Origin: Nocardia sp. CY41
GTDB lineage: Bacteria; Actinomycetota; Actinomycetes; Mycobacteriales; Mycobacteriaceae
Assembly: GCF_009829325.1 (NCBI RefSeq)
Contig: NZ_VUOS01000002.1
Span: 186,001-250,000, forward strand
Reading direction: 5' to 3'
DNA: 64,000 bases
The stretch's first letter is position 1; every line of letters starts with the position of its first letter. Made by a program: the position numbers and the translations under genes. This document shows positions 18,548-27,355 of the stretch, one piece after another. Below the pieces are notes generated by a model that was not told the DNA's origin, made no database searches, and saw only the letters and a list, made by a program, of their open reading frames with translations.

Positions 18548-19705
18548 TCAGACGAAAAGCTGGCCGACTCGTGCGAAATGGTCCAGCGGGGCTGAGTCGC
18601 GGGTGTCGATCCACGGACGATCGACAACCTTCCGCGCATCCTCGTGACTCACTTGCTTCCCCAGGGCAGCCGACAAGACGTGCAGAGCCAGCACGGGCGG
18701 GATCGCATTACCGATCTGCTGGGCGATGTCGTTGCCCGACCAGGGATAGTCGAGGGGAAACGTCTGCAGTCGTCCTGCCTCAGCCAGGCTGAACCGTGGA
18801 GTCTCGATACCCGCACCGTCGACGACCTTGTTCCGAGACACCTTGCCGGTGATCGTGGCCGACGGCTCTCGAGAATGGCGACGACCTCGCAACTTGGGGT
18901 TGCCACCTGTACCGTAGTTCGAGACGACGTAGAAGTCGTATCCGCGATCGAGCGCAGCGGCCATCGTTTCCCAGGGCAGGAGATCGGGCTTACCGGCTGT
19001 GCGTTCGACACCTTTGCGGTAAGGCCGATGGGTGGCTTCTGGAAGCTTGCGCTCACCTTCGAGGCTGGCGATCAAAATGGCTCGCCTGCGAGTCTGTGGA
19101 ACGCCGAACTGCTCGGTGCGCAGTACATCGCAGGCGACGTGATACCCGATCTTCTCCAGAACGGTGCCCATCGCTTGCCAGATAGGCAGTACCGCCGGAA
19201 CCTGTTCCAGCACAATGACCTTGTAAGGATCGTCGTTGCTGTGCGCAGCCAATGCCCATCGCAAGGGTTCCAGGACGAGGCCGGTCCGCTCGTCCTTCAA
19301 GGTTTCCAGGTCGGCAACCACGTCCTCACCGTCACCCATTCGGACGACGTAGCTCAGAACCTCATCGAGTGCCTTGCGGCCTGCTCCCGAACCGGCGACG
19401 GTGAACGTCTGGCAGGGCGGCCCGCCGGCGAGTATCCAGGCGCTCGGCGCGGTCTCGGGGCCGAAGTCGCGTACGTCGTGCGGGCGATCGTTGAGACCGG
19501 CGGCGGATCTTGTCGCGCATGCATTTCGGTCCCACTCGAATCCGTAAACGCTCAGCCCCAACCACCGCGCCGCCACATCGAGCCCCCCGGGTCCCGCAAA
19601 CAGGTCGATCATGTCCACCTGATGGGGTCGAGGTTGCTCGTGTGGATCGAAGGGCATGACTCGCGATCTTAGCGGTGTGGCGCGGCTTGGCTGGGTCGCG
19701 TTCAA
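18548..19705 (-). CDS. DNA (cytosine-5) methyltransferase, with catalytic Cys
   Basis: This 385-residue C5-methyltransferase has motif I DLFAGPGG (about 34-41), motif IV GGPPCQTF with the catalytic Cys-98, motif VIII QTRRRAILIA (204-213) and motif X QIGNAIPP. The usual motif VI ENV is EQV here (E167-Q168-V169); the protonating Glu is kept. It should methylate cytosine C5 in the site protected from the associated nuclease. The TTG start overlaps the preceding gene by 4 nt; an in-frame ATG at 19657 is an alternative. Possible division of labour with the preceding methylase-like gene is discussed under findings. Confidence 0.9.
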   Translation of the reverse strand: MNATQPSRATPLRSRVMPFDPHEQPRPHQVDMIDLFAGPGGLDVAARWLGLSVYGFEWDRNACATRSAAGLNDRPHDVRDFGPETAPSAWILAGGPPCQTFTVAGSGAGRKALDEVLSYVVRMGDGEDVVADLETLKDERTGLVLEPLRWALAAHSNDDPYKVIVLEQVPAVLPIWQAMGTVLEKIGYHVACDVLRTEQFGVPQTRRRAILIASLEGERKLPEATHRPYRKGVERTAGKPDLLPWETMAAALDRGYDFYVVSNYGTGGNPKLRGRRHSREPSATITGKVSRNKVVDGAGIETPRFSLAEAGRLQTFPLDYPWSGNDIAQQIGNAIPPVLALHVLSAALGKQVSHEDARKVVDRPWIDTRDSAPLDHFARVGQLFV

Positions 19706-20730
19706 GAGGTGGTCAACACAGCCCTCAGAGCGCTCCCGACCGCGAATGCAGCCGGTGGCGGTGTCGCGTTTCCCACCTGGCGATATCGGGCCGTTTTGCC
19801 GCCTTCGATGCGCCAGTACGGGGGGAACCCCTGCAATATGGCGACCTGCTCGATGGTGAGTTTCAGCATATGCTCGGGGCCGAGTGTCGGATCCCAGACG
19901 AAGTCGGCGGCTGGTAGTTCGTCACCGATCGAACGAGCGTTGACCCCGATCTTCGCCCAGGCTCGAACAGACCCTTGCGGCCCGAGGTCCCCGCCACCGC
20001 GGTCCCACGAGCCACCGACGATGGTGGGTGCAATTACGTGCGCCTGGGCCGCCCACTCCTCGACCTGCAGCCAGCCGCGCGCACTCATGGATGGGCGCAA
20101 CACGGTGCCGACTGTAAGGTTCAGGCTCGGCGGCGGAGCTGTGAGGGTTCTCTCGAAGCGGTCGACGCCTCCATCGCGCAGGGCGACCAGCATGCCCAGC
20201 AGTCGGTGCTGCGGTACCCCGAAGTCTCGCGCGTCGATCACCAGCCACCGGTACTCGTAACCAGCAGAGTCGAGGTACTTCTCGACGCAGGAACGGTTTT
20301 CACGGTAGTCCGGGCGGGTGACCATGTCGGGTACATTCTCGACCAGCAAGGAACGCGGTCGCAGTTCCGAGGCCAATCGGCCTGTTGTCTCGAGTAACTC
20401 CAATTCCCAGCCGCTGCCGCGTTGTCTCGACGCCGTTGCCGCAGATTTCACTCTCGGAAGGCCTGCGGCTAAAAGATCGATATCGATCGATCTCGGTAGA
20501 TCCAACCGGGGTTCGAACTTCAGCAGGTCTGCGTTGAGCACATTCCAGTGAGGCCGATTCGTCCGCAGTGTCGCGCACGCGACGTCGCGATTGTCGAGAA
20601 GCAGAATAGGGTCGAATCCCGCCTGCTCGAGGCCGAGAGCGAGTCCCCCCGCACCTGCGCAGCACTCCACCGAACGCATTCGCCGACCCGTGGGCACCAG
20701 CCGAACGTGGGTATGGTCTGTCCGGGGCAA
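19702..20730 (-). CDS. C5-methyltransferase homologue lacking the catalytic Cys
   Basis: The 342-residue product has the C5-methyltransferase fold. Motif I is CAGAGGLALGLEQAGF (about 24-39), motif VI is ENV (131-133), motif VIII is FGVPQHRLLG, motif IX is LQGFPPYW, and motif X is QVGNATPPPAA. However, the PCQ motif IV is replaced by GLPRVKSA (about 90-97), so the nucleophilic Cys is absent. It is therefore probably catalytically inactive alone, and may be a specificity or stabilising partner of the downstream active methyltransferase, with which it overlaps by 4 nt. The TTG start is supported by GGGGAGG 7 nt upstream. The frame is intact, so this is not a decayed gene by frameshift. Confidence 0.88.
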   Translation of the reverse strand: MPRTDHTHVRLVPTGRRMRSVECCAGAGGLALGLEQAGFDPILLLDNRDVACATLRTNRPHWNVLNADLLKFEPRLDLPRSIDIDLLAAGLPRVKSAATASRQRGSGWELELLETTGRLASELRPRSLLVENVPDMVTRPDYRENRSCVEKYLDSAGYEYRWLVIDARDFGVPQHRLLGMLVALRDGGVDRFERTLTAPPPSLNLTVGTVLRPSMSARGWLQVEEWAAQAHVIAPTIVGGSWDRGGGDLGPQGSVRAWAKIGVNARSIGDELPAADFVWDPTLGPEHMLKLTIEQVAILQGFPPYWRIEGGKTARYRQVGNATPPPAAFAVGSALRAVLTTS

Positions 20731-20906
20731 TGCCTACCTCCCCACCGGTAGATGTTCTAGCTCAGGATAGTGCTCGCCCTGCTGAGGCTCGCATACCCAC
20801 CACCTTGCCGGAAGTCGGCTGTAGTGGAGAGTTACAGCACCGAAGTTCTGCGCCGGTTCTCGGTGACCTCCGCCGCTCGCCCCTCCCGCATGGAGCCCGC
20901 AACCGG

Positions 20907-21245
20907 TCAGCCACCGGATGATGTCGAAGCGGCCCGCAATGCCGCCGCGATCTGGACGAGGCCCAGGTCGACGACGACCTCATCACCATCCCAGACCCCG
21001 CGCGTGGTGATTGCGAGGCCGATCAAAGCCAGCTCGTTGGCGTCGTCACGAAGTTCGTCCTCTTCACGGGTCTCGTTCTCGATCTCGCCCGTTTCGTCGC
21101 GGTCCCAGGCGGCAACCGCGGACTCAGCCGCGGACCTCGGCAACCGCACGCTGATCCGAGTGATCTGGGGATCGAGATGGGTCCCGATCGTCGCCAGCAC
21201 CTCCCGGTCCTGCTGGTACCGCACATATTGGCCACGATCTTTCAC
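20907..21245 (-). CDS. Small acidic hypothetical protein
   Basis: The 112-residue product from a GTG start is acidic, with a run of Glu/Asp in the middle (DETGEIENETREEDELRDDANE). It begins RGQYVRYQQDREVLATIGTHL and ends in a hydrophobic helix (VVVDLGLVQIAAALRAAS). No known motif is visible. It precedes the methyltransferase genes on the same strand with a gap of about 176 nt, so it may be the first gene of the island or an independent neighbour. No strong ribosome binding site is visible. Function unknown. Confidence 0.5.
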   Translation of the reverse strand: MKDRGQYVRYQQDREVLATIGTHLDPQITRISVRLPRSAAESAVAAWDRDETGEIENETREEDELRDDANELALIGLAITTRGVWDGDEVVVDLGLVQIAAALRAASTSSGG

Positions 21246-21275
21246 GAACTGAGTGTACTTCGGACCAGCGTCAGG

Positions 21276-22295
21276 TCAGCGTCGAATTTCGGCAACCTCC
21301 ACGGCTCGGTTCTCCCGCCGCGAGAGTTCGCACGCTTCGGCGACGTAGAACGCCTCCAGCGCGTCGACGGGAGGGCAGGGATTGTCGAGCTGCCCGGTTG
21401 CGACCTCGATGAAGGCCGCCAGTTCATCGGCATACGCCGGACGGAACCGTTCCATGAACCCCGCATAGGGAGGGTACGGGGAGGGGTTGTGGTCGGGCTC
21501 GACGGAAGTGAGGGGCGCGCGGTCGTCCAACCCGACGATCGCATTCCCCTTGGAGCCCAACGCTTCTAGCCGCACGTCGTACCCGGCCCCGTTGTATCGG
21601 GTCAGCGACACGGTGGCGACGGTTCCGTCGTCCAGGCGCAGCAGCACCGCGGCTGTGTCGACGTCGTCGGCCTCGGCGAAGAACGGCGCGCCCCGGTTGG
21701 CTCCGAGGGCGTAGACGGAGGTGATCTCGCGCCCGGTCACCCACCGGATGATGTCGAAATCGTGCACCCCGCAGTCGCGGAAGATGCCCCCGGAGCGCGC
21801 GATGTACTCGGCGGGCGGGGGAGCCGGGTCGAGGGTCGTCGCGCGCAACGTGTGCAGCCAGCCCAGCCGTCCGGAGCGAATCGCTTCGCGCGCCGCGCGG
21901 TAGCCGGCGTCGAAGCGGCGTTGGAAGCCGATCTGGACGGGGACGGCGGAGGTGCGGAGGCGGTCGATGACGGCCAGGGTGCCGGTGAGGTCGGCGGCGA
22001 CGGGCTTTTCGCAGAAGACGGGGATGCCCGCGTCGACGGCGCGGATGATGAGTTCGGGGTGGGAGTCGGTGGCGGTGGTGATGATCAGGCCGTCGAGGTC
22101 GGCGGCGAAGAGGGTGCCGAGATCGGGGGCGAATTCGACGCCGAGGTCGGTGGCGGTGGTGCGGGCGCGGGTGGCGTCGGCGTCGGCGACCAGGACGCCT
22201 GCCACGTTCGGGAGTTTCCTCAGGGTCTCGGCGTGCGCGGTCCCGATGCGGCCGGTTCCGGCGAGGCCCAGCGTGACGGCTCGGTGCGAGGACAT
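21276..22295 (-). CDS. iolG: Gfo/Idh/MocA oxidoreductase, inositol 2-dehydrogenase-like
   Basis: The 339-residue NAD(P)-dependent oxidoreductase has an N-terminal Rossmann fold (GLAGTGRIGTAHAETL, residues 9-24), the family motif FCEKPVAADL near residue 95, and the C-terminal GFO/IDH/MocA domain with GGIFRDCGVHDFDIIRWV, which holds the catalytic Asp/His. IolG oxidises myo-inositol to scyllo-inosose, the first step of inositol catabolism, and the neighbouring genes supply the later steps. It lies 58 nt downstream of the LacI-type regulator gene, so the two are probably one transcription unit. AAGGAG precedes the ATG. Related dehydrogenases act on other cyclitols, so the exact substrate is inferred from context. 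Confidence 0.85.
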   Translation of the reverse strand: MSSHRAVTLGLAGTGRIGTAHAETLRKLPNVAGVLVADADATRARTTATDLGVEFAPDLGTLFAADLDGLIITTATDSHPELIIRAVDAGIPVFCEKPVAADLTGTLAVIDRLRTSAVPVQIGFQRRFDAGYRAAREAIRSGRLGWLHTLRATTLDPAPPPAEYIARSGGIFRDCGVHDFDIIRWVTGREITSVYALGANRGAPFFAEADDVDTAAVLLRLDDGTVATVSLTRYNGAGYDVRLEALGSKGNAIVGLDDRAPLTSVEPDHNPSPYPPYAGFMERFRPAYADELAAFIEVATGQLDNPCPPVDALEAFYVAEACELSRRENRAVEVAEIRR

Positions 22296-22353
22296 CGGCT
22301 CTCCTTATATATGTGGAATCGCGACGTGCAGTGGCGGGCTGCGGGCCCGGTGG

Positions 22354-23355
22354 TCAGCGTGGAGCGGTCGTGGTGGAGCGGACTACGAGCGAAGGTTCAA
22401 CCCGGCGGCGGACCGGGGCGGTGCGGCCGTCGTGGATGCGTTCGGCGAGCGCCTCGATCGCCAGGCGGCCCATCTGGATGCGCGGCTGGTCGATGGTGGT
22501 CAGCGCGACGTGGCGCAGGGCGGCCAGGGAGGTGTTGTCGTAGCCGACCACGGAGACGTCCTCGGGCACCCGCAGGCCCGCCTCCTCGAGCGCGGACATG
22601 GCCCCGACGGCGTTGAAATCGTTGCCACAGACGAGTGCGGTGGGGAAGTTGTCGCGGGAGAACAGGTTCAGCAGTTTGCGGACCGCGGCCAGCCCCGCGG
22701 CGTCGGTGTGCTCGCTCGGCACGACCATCGGCTCCAGGCCGTGGCGCCGCATGGCGGCGCGGTAGCCCTTGCGACGCGGGGCGGAGGTGAAGGCGCCGCC
22801 GCCGTCGAGGTGCACGATGCGCCGATGTCCGAGGGAGACGAGGTGATCGACGGCCAGGCCCACACCGATCTCGCCGTCGTCGTTGACCGTGTCGACATCG
22901 GCGACGGTGGAGGTGCGGGATACCAGCACCAGCGGAGCTTGCTGCGCCGCTTCGCGAATGGCGGCGGCGGGCAGGACCGGCGACAGCAGGATGACGCCAC
23001 CCGGCCGGAAGGAGAGCAGGCTCTCCAGCGCGGCGCGCTCGCGGGCGGCGGTGCGCCGGCCGGTGTTGAGGATGAGTTCCAGGCCGCGGGTCTGGGCGGC
23101 GGCGTCCATGCCCTCGACGACGTCGGCGAAGAAGGCGTTGCGCAGATCGGAGACCATCACGCCGACGATGCTGGAGGTCCGGCTGGCGAGGGAGCGGGCC
23201 AAGATGTGCGGTTGATAGCCGAGGTCTTTCGCCGCGTCCAGCACGGCGCGGCGGCGGTGCTCGCTGACCTTCGGGGAGTTGCGCATGACCAGCGAGACGA
23301 GGGCGCGCGAGACGCCCGCGCGGGCGGCGACGTCTTCCATGGTCGGTCGTGCCAT
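22354..23355 (-). CDS. LacI-family transcriptional regulator of the inositol locus
   Basis: The 333-residue regulator starts MARPTMEDVAARAGVSRALVSLVMRN, the LacI helix-turn-helix with its hinge helix (LASRTSSIVGVMVSDL). A periplasmic-binding-protein-like effector domain follows (VVGYDNTSLAALRHVALTTIDQPR). GGAGG is 4 nt before the ATG; an upstream in-frame ATG lacks such a site. It is divergent from the inositol operon and co-directional with iolG. Two palindromic sites with the core GAGCGCTC lie between the divergent promoters, so it is the likely repressor of both units. The inducer would be an inositol pathway compound. Confidence 0.92.
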   Translation of the reverse strand: MARPTMEDVAARAGVSRALVSLVMRNSPKVSEHRRRAVLDAAKDLGYQPHILARSLASRTSSIVGVMVSDLRNAFFADVVEGMDAAAQTRGLELILNTGRRTAARERAALESLLSFRPGGVILLSPVLPAAAIREAAQQAPLVLVSRTSTVADVDTVNDDGEIGVGLAVDHLVSLGHRRIVHLDGGGAFTSAPRRKGYRAAMRRHGLEPMVVPSEHTDAAGLAAVRKLLNLFSRDNFPTALVCGNDFNAVGAMSALEEAGLRVPEDVSVVGYDNTSLAALRHVALTTIDQPRIQMGRLAIEALAERIHDGRTAPVRRRVEPSLVVRSTTTAPR

Positions 23356-23423
23356 GACGCCTCCGTTCCGCCTCCGTGGGCCTTTTCGGCTCGGACGATA
23401 CAAGCTCCGGGTAGGCGAGGCAA

Positions 23424-23435
23424 TAGAGCGCTCTA
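23424..23435. promoter_or_regulatory. LacI-type operator near the regulator gene
   Basis: This is a perfect 12-bp palindrome, TAGAGCGCTCTA, with a central CpG as in LacI-family operators. It lies 69 nt upstream of the lacI start codon. The second copy is at 23556-23569. Confidence 0.75.
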
Positions 23436-23527
23436 ATCGGAAATCCCCGGCGGCAAACCGACTTCGGCGACGGCGCGAGCGCGGAAATTGCCTGGTAATG
23501 GCACTTCGGTCGACGCGCTGACGACTC

Positions 23528-23556
23528 TTGACACGCTATGACCCGCGTTACATAGT
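23528..23556 (+). promoter_or_regulatory. Promoter of the inositol operon
   Basis: TTGACA at 23528-23533 and CATAGT at 23551-23556 with a 17-nt spacer fit a sigma-70-type promoter. The operator at 23556-23569 overlaps its downstream edge, so repressor binding would block it. Confidence 0.65.
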
Positions 23557-23569
23557 TGGAGCGCTCCAA
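23556..23569. promoter_or_regulatory. LacI-type operator of the inositol operon
   Basis: This is a perfect 14-bp palindrome, TTGGAGCGCTCCAA, next to the -10 element and 41 nt before the first gene of the operon. It shares the GAGCGCTC core with the site at 23424-23435. Confidence 0.8.
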
Positions 23570-23609
23570 TCGAGCGGTGAACCTCGACGTCGAAGGTCGG
23601 AGAGTGCCG

Positions 23610-24506
23610 ATGACCGAAACCCTCTACCCACTGCGCGTCGCGGCCGCGCCGATCTCCTGGGGAGTCTGCGAGGTCCCCGGTTGGGGTCACGTGCTCGACG
23701 CGCGGACCGTTCTGGGGGAGATGGCCGCGCTCGGCCTGACCGCGACGGAACTGGGTCCTCCCGGCTATCTGCCGGATGATCCGGTCAAGCTGCGCCGGTT
23801 GCTGAAGACTTTCGGGCTCACCGCCGTCGGCGGATTCCTCGCCGTCGTGCTGCATCGGGACCGGCAGGACGCCGTCGCCCGCGCGGAGGAGACCGCCGCC
23901 CTGCTGGCCGCCGCCGGCGCGGACGTCCTCGTGCTCGCCGCCGCGACCGGGTTCGGCGGGTACGACGCGCGCACACAGCTCGACGGCTCCCAGTGGAGCG
24001 CCTTGGTCGACACGGCCGCCGCGATCCGCGACGTCGCCGCCGCGCACGGGCTGCGCACGGTGCTGCACCCGCACGTCGGCACCCATGTGGAGAGCGAGGC
24101 CGAGGTCGAGCGGTTCCTCGCCGATTCCGACCTCGACATCTGTCTGGACACCGGCCATCTGCTCATCGGCGGCACGGATCCGGTGCGGCTCGCGGCGCGG
24201 CACGCCGAGCGGATCGGGCACGTCCATCTCAAGGATGTCCGCGGCGCGCTCGCCGACCGGATCCGCGGGGGAAAGCTGGAGTACGGCCAGGCCGTGCGCC
24301 GCGGGCTGTATGTCCCGCTGGGAGCGGGCGACGTCGATATCGCGGCACTCGTGCACAGCATGCGGGCGGCGGGCTACCGGGGTTGGTACGTGCTGGAGCA
24401 GGATGCCGTGCTGCGGCCGGGCGACTCGGCGCGACAAGCCTGCCACGACACCGGGCGCAGCCTGCGCCATTTGGCCGACATCGCGCTCGCCGCGGCGGGA
24501 ATCTAG
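23610..24506 (+). CDS. iolE: Sugar phosphate isomerase/epimerase, probable inosose dehydratase
   Basis: The 298-residue TIM-barrel protein belongs to the AP endonuclease 2/xylose isomerase-like superfamily. It starts with PISWGVCEVPGWG and later has DICLDTGHLLIGGTDP and HVHLKDV, which carry the metal-binding Asp/His/Glu residues. Context points to 2-keto-myo-inositol (inosose) dehydratase, the second step of the pathway. ATG at 23610 has GGAGAG upstream; earlier in-frame codons would include the operator. It is the first gene of the operon and lies directly behind the promoter and operator. An isomerase of the IolI/IolH kind is an alternative. Confidence 0.78.
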   Translation: MTETLYPLRVAAAPISWGVCEVPGWGHVLDARTVLGEMAALGLTATELGPPGYLPDDPVKLRRLLKTFGLTAVGGFLAVVLHRDRQDAVARAEETAALLAAAGADVLVLAAATGFGGYDARTQLDGSQWSALVDTAAAIRDVAAAHGLRTVLHPHVGTHVESEAEVERFLADSDLDICLDTGHLLIGGTDPVRLAARHAERIGHVHLKDVRGALADRIRGGKLEYGQAVRRGLYVPLGAGDVDIAALVHSMRAAGYRGWYVLEQDAVLRPGDSARQACHDTGRSLRHLADIALAAAGI

Positions 24507-24523
24507 AGGGAGCGACGACAACG

Positions 24524-25519
24524 ATGTCCGCGAGACGACAGCGCGGCGTGACCGCCCGATGGCGGCTGCTGCCGTGGATCGCCACGGCCGGAGTGCTGGC
24601 CGCGTGCAGCGGCCCCGGGGCCGACGCGCCCGCACCCTCGCAGACGCCGATCGCCGCCGGGACGGTGGAATCCGTCGCGGTGGTGACCCACGGCAGTCCC
24701 GGCGACGCGTTCTGGAACGTCGTCAAGAACGGCGCGGAGGCCGCGGGCAAGGAACTCGGAATCCAGGTGACCTACAACGCATCCGGTGATCCGGGCCAGC
24801 AGGCGAAGCTGATCGACAACGCGGTGGCGCAGGGTGTCGACGGGCTCGTCGTCTCGATGGCCAATCCCGAGGCGCTGCGGCCGTCCGTGGAAAAGGCTGT
24901 CGCCGCGGGCATTCCGGTGGTGACCATCAATTCGGGGGAGTCGGAGAGCGTGAAGTTCGGCGCGTTCGTCCATGTGGGCCAGAGCGAATCGCTGGCCGGA
25001 CGAGCCGCGGGCAGGCGGCTCGCCGAGGCGCGGCGCACGAAGATGCTCTGCGTCGTCCACGAGGCGGGCAATATCGGCGCGAACGAGCGCTGCGGTGGCG
25101 CGACCGAGGCGTTCGGCAACGCGACCACGCTGCAGGTGGACATCAACAATCCCACCGACGCGCAATCGAGGATCAAAGGCGCGCTGGAAGCCGACCGATC
25201 CATCGACGCGGTGCTGACGTTGAACTCGCAGGTCGCCGCGCGGGCCGTGGACGCGGTCCGGGAGGCGGCGTCCGGCGCGACCGTCGCGACCTTCGATCTG
25301 AATTCCGATGTGGTGGATGCCATCCGCGCCGGAAAGCTGTTGTTCGCGGTCGATCAGCAACAGTACGAGCAGGGTTATCTGCCGATCGTGCTGCTGAAGC
25401 TGTACCGGACGAACCTGAACACCGTCGGAGGCGGCGCGCCGGTGCAGACCGGTCCCGGCTTCGTCGAGAAGAGCAATGTGGACGCCGTCGCGGCGCTCGT
25501 CGCGCAGGGCACGCGCTGA
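24524..25519 (+). CDS. ABC sugar transporter substrate-binding lipoprotein
   Basis: The 331-residue product has a lipoprotein signal peptide ending in the lipobox LAAC. A type I periplasmic binding protein domain (Peripla_BP_4, as in RbsB) follows, with VAVVTHGSPGDAFWNVVKNGAEAA and VDGLVVSMANP. In the operon it is followed by a permease and an ATPase, so it is the extracellular receptor of a carbohydrate importer. Inositol is the likely ligand because of the flanking catabolic genes. GAGGGAG precedes the ATG. Confidence 0.9.
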   Translation: MSARRQRGVTARWRLLPWIATAGVLAACSGPGADAPAPSQTPIAAGTVESVAVVTHGSPGDAFWNVVKNGAEAAGKELGIQVTYNASGDPGQQAKLIDNAVAQGVDGLVVSMANPEALRPSVEKAVAAGIPVVTINSGESESVKFGAFVHVGQSESLAGRAAGRRLAEARRTKMLCVVHEAGNIGANERCGGATEAFGNATTLQVDINNPTDAQSRIKGALEADRSIDAVLTLNSQVAARAVDAVREAASGATVATFDLNSDVVDAIRAGKLLFAVDQQQYEQGYLPIVLLKLYRTNLNTVGGGAPVQTGPGFVEKSNVDAVAALVAQGTR

Positions 25520-25529
25520 GGTGGATGAC

Positions 25530-26576
25530 ATGACCGTTGCCACGAAGACATCCGACCCGGCGCGGGACCGGCCGGGCCTCTCCCCGCTGCAACGCCTGGC
25601 CGTGCGGCCGGAGATCGGCGCGGCGCTGGGCGCACTGCTGGTGTTCGCGTTCTTCTCGCTCGTCACCGATCGGTTCCTCAGCCCGCTCGGCGTCGCGACC
25701 TGGCTGGACGACGCATCCACGCTGGGCATCATGGCGGTGGCCGTGGCGCTGCTGATGATCGGCGGTGAGTTCGATCTGTCGGCGGGCGTGATGACGGCGT
25801 CCACCGCGCTGGTCACCGCCCTGCTCGCGGTGCATGCCGGGTGGAACGTGTGGTTCGCGCTGCTCGCCTCGCTCGCGTTCGCGCTGGCCGTCGGCGCGTT
25901 CAACGGCTGGGTGGTGATGCGCACCGGCCTGCCGAGCTTCATCGTCACGCTGGGCACGTTCCTCGCGCTGCAAGGACTGAACCTCGGCGTGACGCGGCTG
26001 ATCACCGACACGGTGCAGGTATCGGGCGTGCGGAGCGCGGACGGCTACCAATCGGCGGGCTGGGTGTTCGCCTCGACTCTGGACATCGGTGAGGCGCATC
26101 TGCAGGCCTCGGTGGTCTGGTGGATCGTGCTGACCGCGATCGCCGCGACGATCCTGGTGCGCACCCGGTTCGGCAACTGGATCTTCGCCGTCGGCGGTGC
26201 GCTGCAGAGCGCCCGTGCGGTCGGCGTGCCCGCCGACCGCACCAAGATTCTGCTGTTCATGGGCACCGCGTTCGCGGCCTGGGTAGTGGGTTCCTGCAAC
26301 ATCCTGCGGTTCGCCAGCGTGCAGGCCAACCAGGGCGTCGGGCTCGAACTGCACTACATCATCGCCGCCGTGGTGGGCGGCTGCCTGCTCACCGGCGGCT
26401 TCGGCTCGGCGGTCGGCGCCGCGATCGGGGCGCTGATCTTCGGTATGGCGCGCCAGGGCATCGTGTTCGCCCGCTGGGACAGCGACTGGTTCATGCTTTT
26501 CCTCGGCGTGCTGCTACTGGCGGCGGTCCTGGTCAACAACAGATTCCAGAAACGAGCCGAAAGGGTGCGCCGATGA
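25530..26576 (+). CDS. ABC sugar transporter permease (RbsC-like)
   Basis: The 348-residue membrane protein has about eight to ten hydrophobic segments, starting with [21 protein letters not shown]. It includes the branched-chain/ribose permease family stretch [18 protein letters not shown] and the cytoplasmic loop [14 protein letters not shown], the family's ATPase-contact region. It forms the channel of the importer encoded by the preceding and following genes. ATG at 25530 follows GAGGTGG. Its stop overlaps the ATPase start (ATGA). Confidence 0.92.
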   Translation: MTVATKTSDPARDRPGLSPLQRLAVRPEIGAALGALLVFAFFSLVTDRFLSPLGVATWLDDASTLGIMAVAVALLMIGGEFDLSAGVMTASTALVTALLAVHAGWNVWFALLASLAFALAVGAFNGWVVMRTGLPSFIVTLGTFLALQGLNLGVTRLITDTVQVSGVRSADGYQSAGWVFASTLDIGEAHLQASVVWWIVLTAIAATILVRTRFGNWIFAVGGALQSARAVGVPADRTKILLFMGTAFAAWVVGSCNILRFASVQANQGVGLELHYIIAAVVGGCLLTGGFGSAVGAAIGALIFGMARQGIVFARWDSDWFMLFLGVLLLAAVLVNNRFQKRAERVRR

Positions 26577-27355
26577 CTTCCCTCATCGAGGCCGTGGACC
26601 TCGGCAAGAGCTATGGCGGCGTCGTCGCCCTTCGGGATGTGTCCACGGTGGTGAACGCGGGCGAGGTGACCTGCGTGCTCGGAGACAACGGCGCGGGCAA
26701 ATCGACCCTGATCAAGATCCTCGCCGGGGTGCACCAGCACGACCGCGGCGACCTGCGCGTGGCAGGCGAATCGGTCCGGTTCGCCTCGCCGCGTGCGGCT
26801 CTGGATCGCGGCATCGCCACGGTCTATCAGGATCTCGCGGTGGTCCCGCTGATGAGCGTGTGGCGGAATTTCGTACTCGGCTCCGAGCCCACCTTCGGTT
26901 ACGGCCCCTTCCGGCTGCTGGACCGCGAGAAGGGCTGCGAGATCGCACGAACCGCTCTGGCGGACATGGGTATCGAGATCCGCGATATGGAACAGCCGGT
27001 CGGCACGCTGTCCGGCGGCCAGCGGCAATGCGTCGCGATCGCACGGGCCGTGCACTACGGGGCGAAGGTGCTGATCCTCGACGAGCCGACCGCGGCGCTC
27101 GGCGTCAAACAGGCCGGGGTGGTGCTGAAATACGTCGTGCAGGCGCGCGACCGCGGACTCGGGGTCGTACTGATCACGCACAACCCGCACCACGCCTATC
27201 CGGTTGGCGACCGGTTCTTGTTGCTGAAACGGGGCGCGGTGCTCGGCTCCTACGAGAAGTCCGAGATCGACCTGCCCGAACTGACCCGCCAGATGGCGGG
27301 CGGGGCCGAACTGGAGGCGCTGCAGCACGAATTGCAGCGCGTGGTGACGCCGTGA
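26573..27355 (+). CDS. ABC sugar transporter ATP-binding protein, single domain
   Basis: The 260-residue ATPase has Walker [10 protein letters not shown] (about 39-47), the Q-loop in [13 protein letters not shown], the signature LSGGQRQ and Walker [13 protein letters not shown]. Unlike RbsA or MglA, which are duplicated proteins of about 500 residues, it has only one nucleotide-binding domain, as in the fructose importer FrcA; it should work as a homodimer. It overlaps the permease gene upstream (ATGA) and the kinase gene downstream by 4 nt (GTGA), so all are co-translated. Confidence 0.94.
   Translation: MTSLIEAVDLGKSYGGVVALRDVSTVVNAGEVTCVLGDNGAGKSTLIKILAGVHQHDRGDLRVAGESVRFASPRAALDRGIATVYQDLAVVPLMSVWRNFVLGSEPTFGYGPFRLLDREKGCEIARTALADMGIEIRDMEQPVGTLSGGQRQCVAIARAVHYGAKVLILDEPTAALGVKQAGVVLKYVVQARDRGLGVVLITHNPHHAYPVGDRFLLLKRGAVLGSYEKSEIDLPELTRQMAGGAELEALQHELQRVVTP

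Noticed and set aside
19702..20730. A frameshifted or broken methyltransferase pseudogene
   Set aside because: The frame is intact from a good ribosome binding site to the stop, and all other motifs are conserved. The missing Cys is therefore treated as a feature.
11025..21245. A mobile element carrying the defence-type genes
   Set aside because: No integrase, transposase, att-like direct repeats or tRNA gene could be seen at either edge, so I call it only an island by content.
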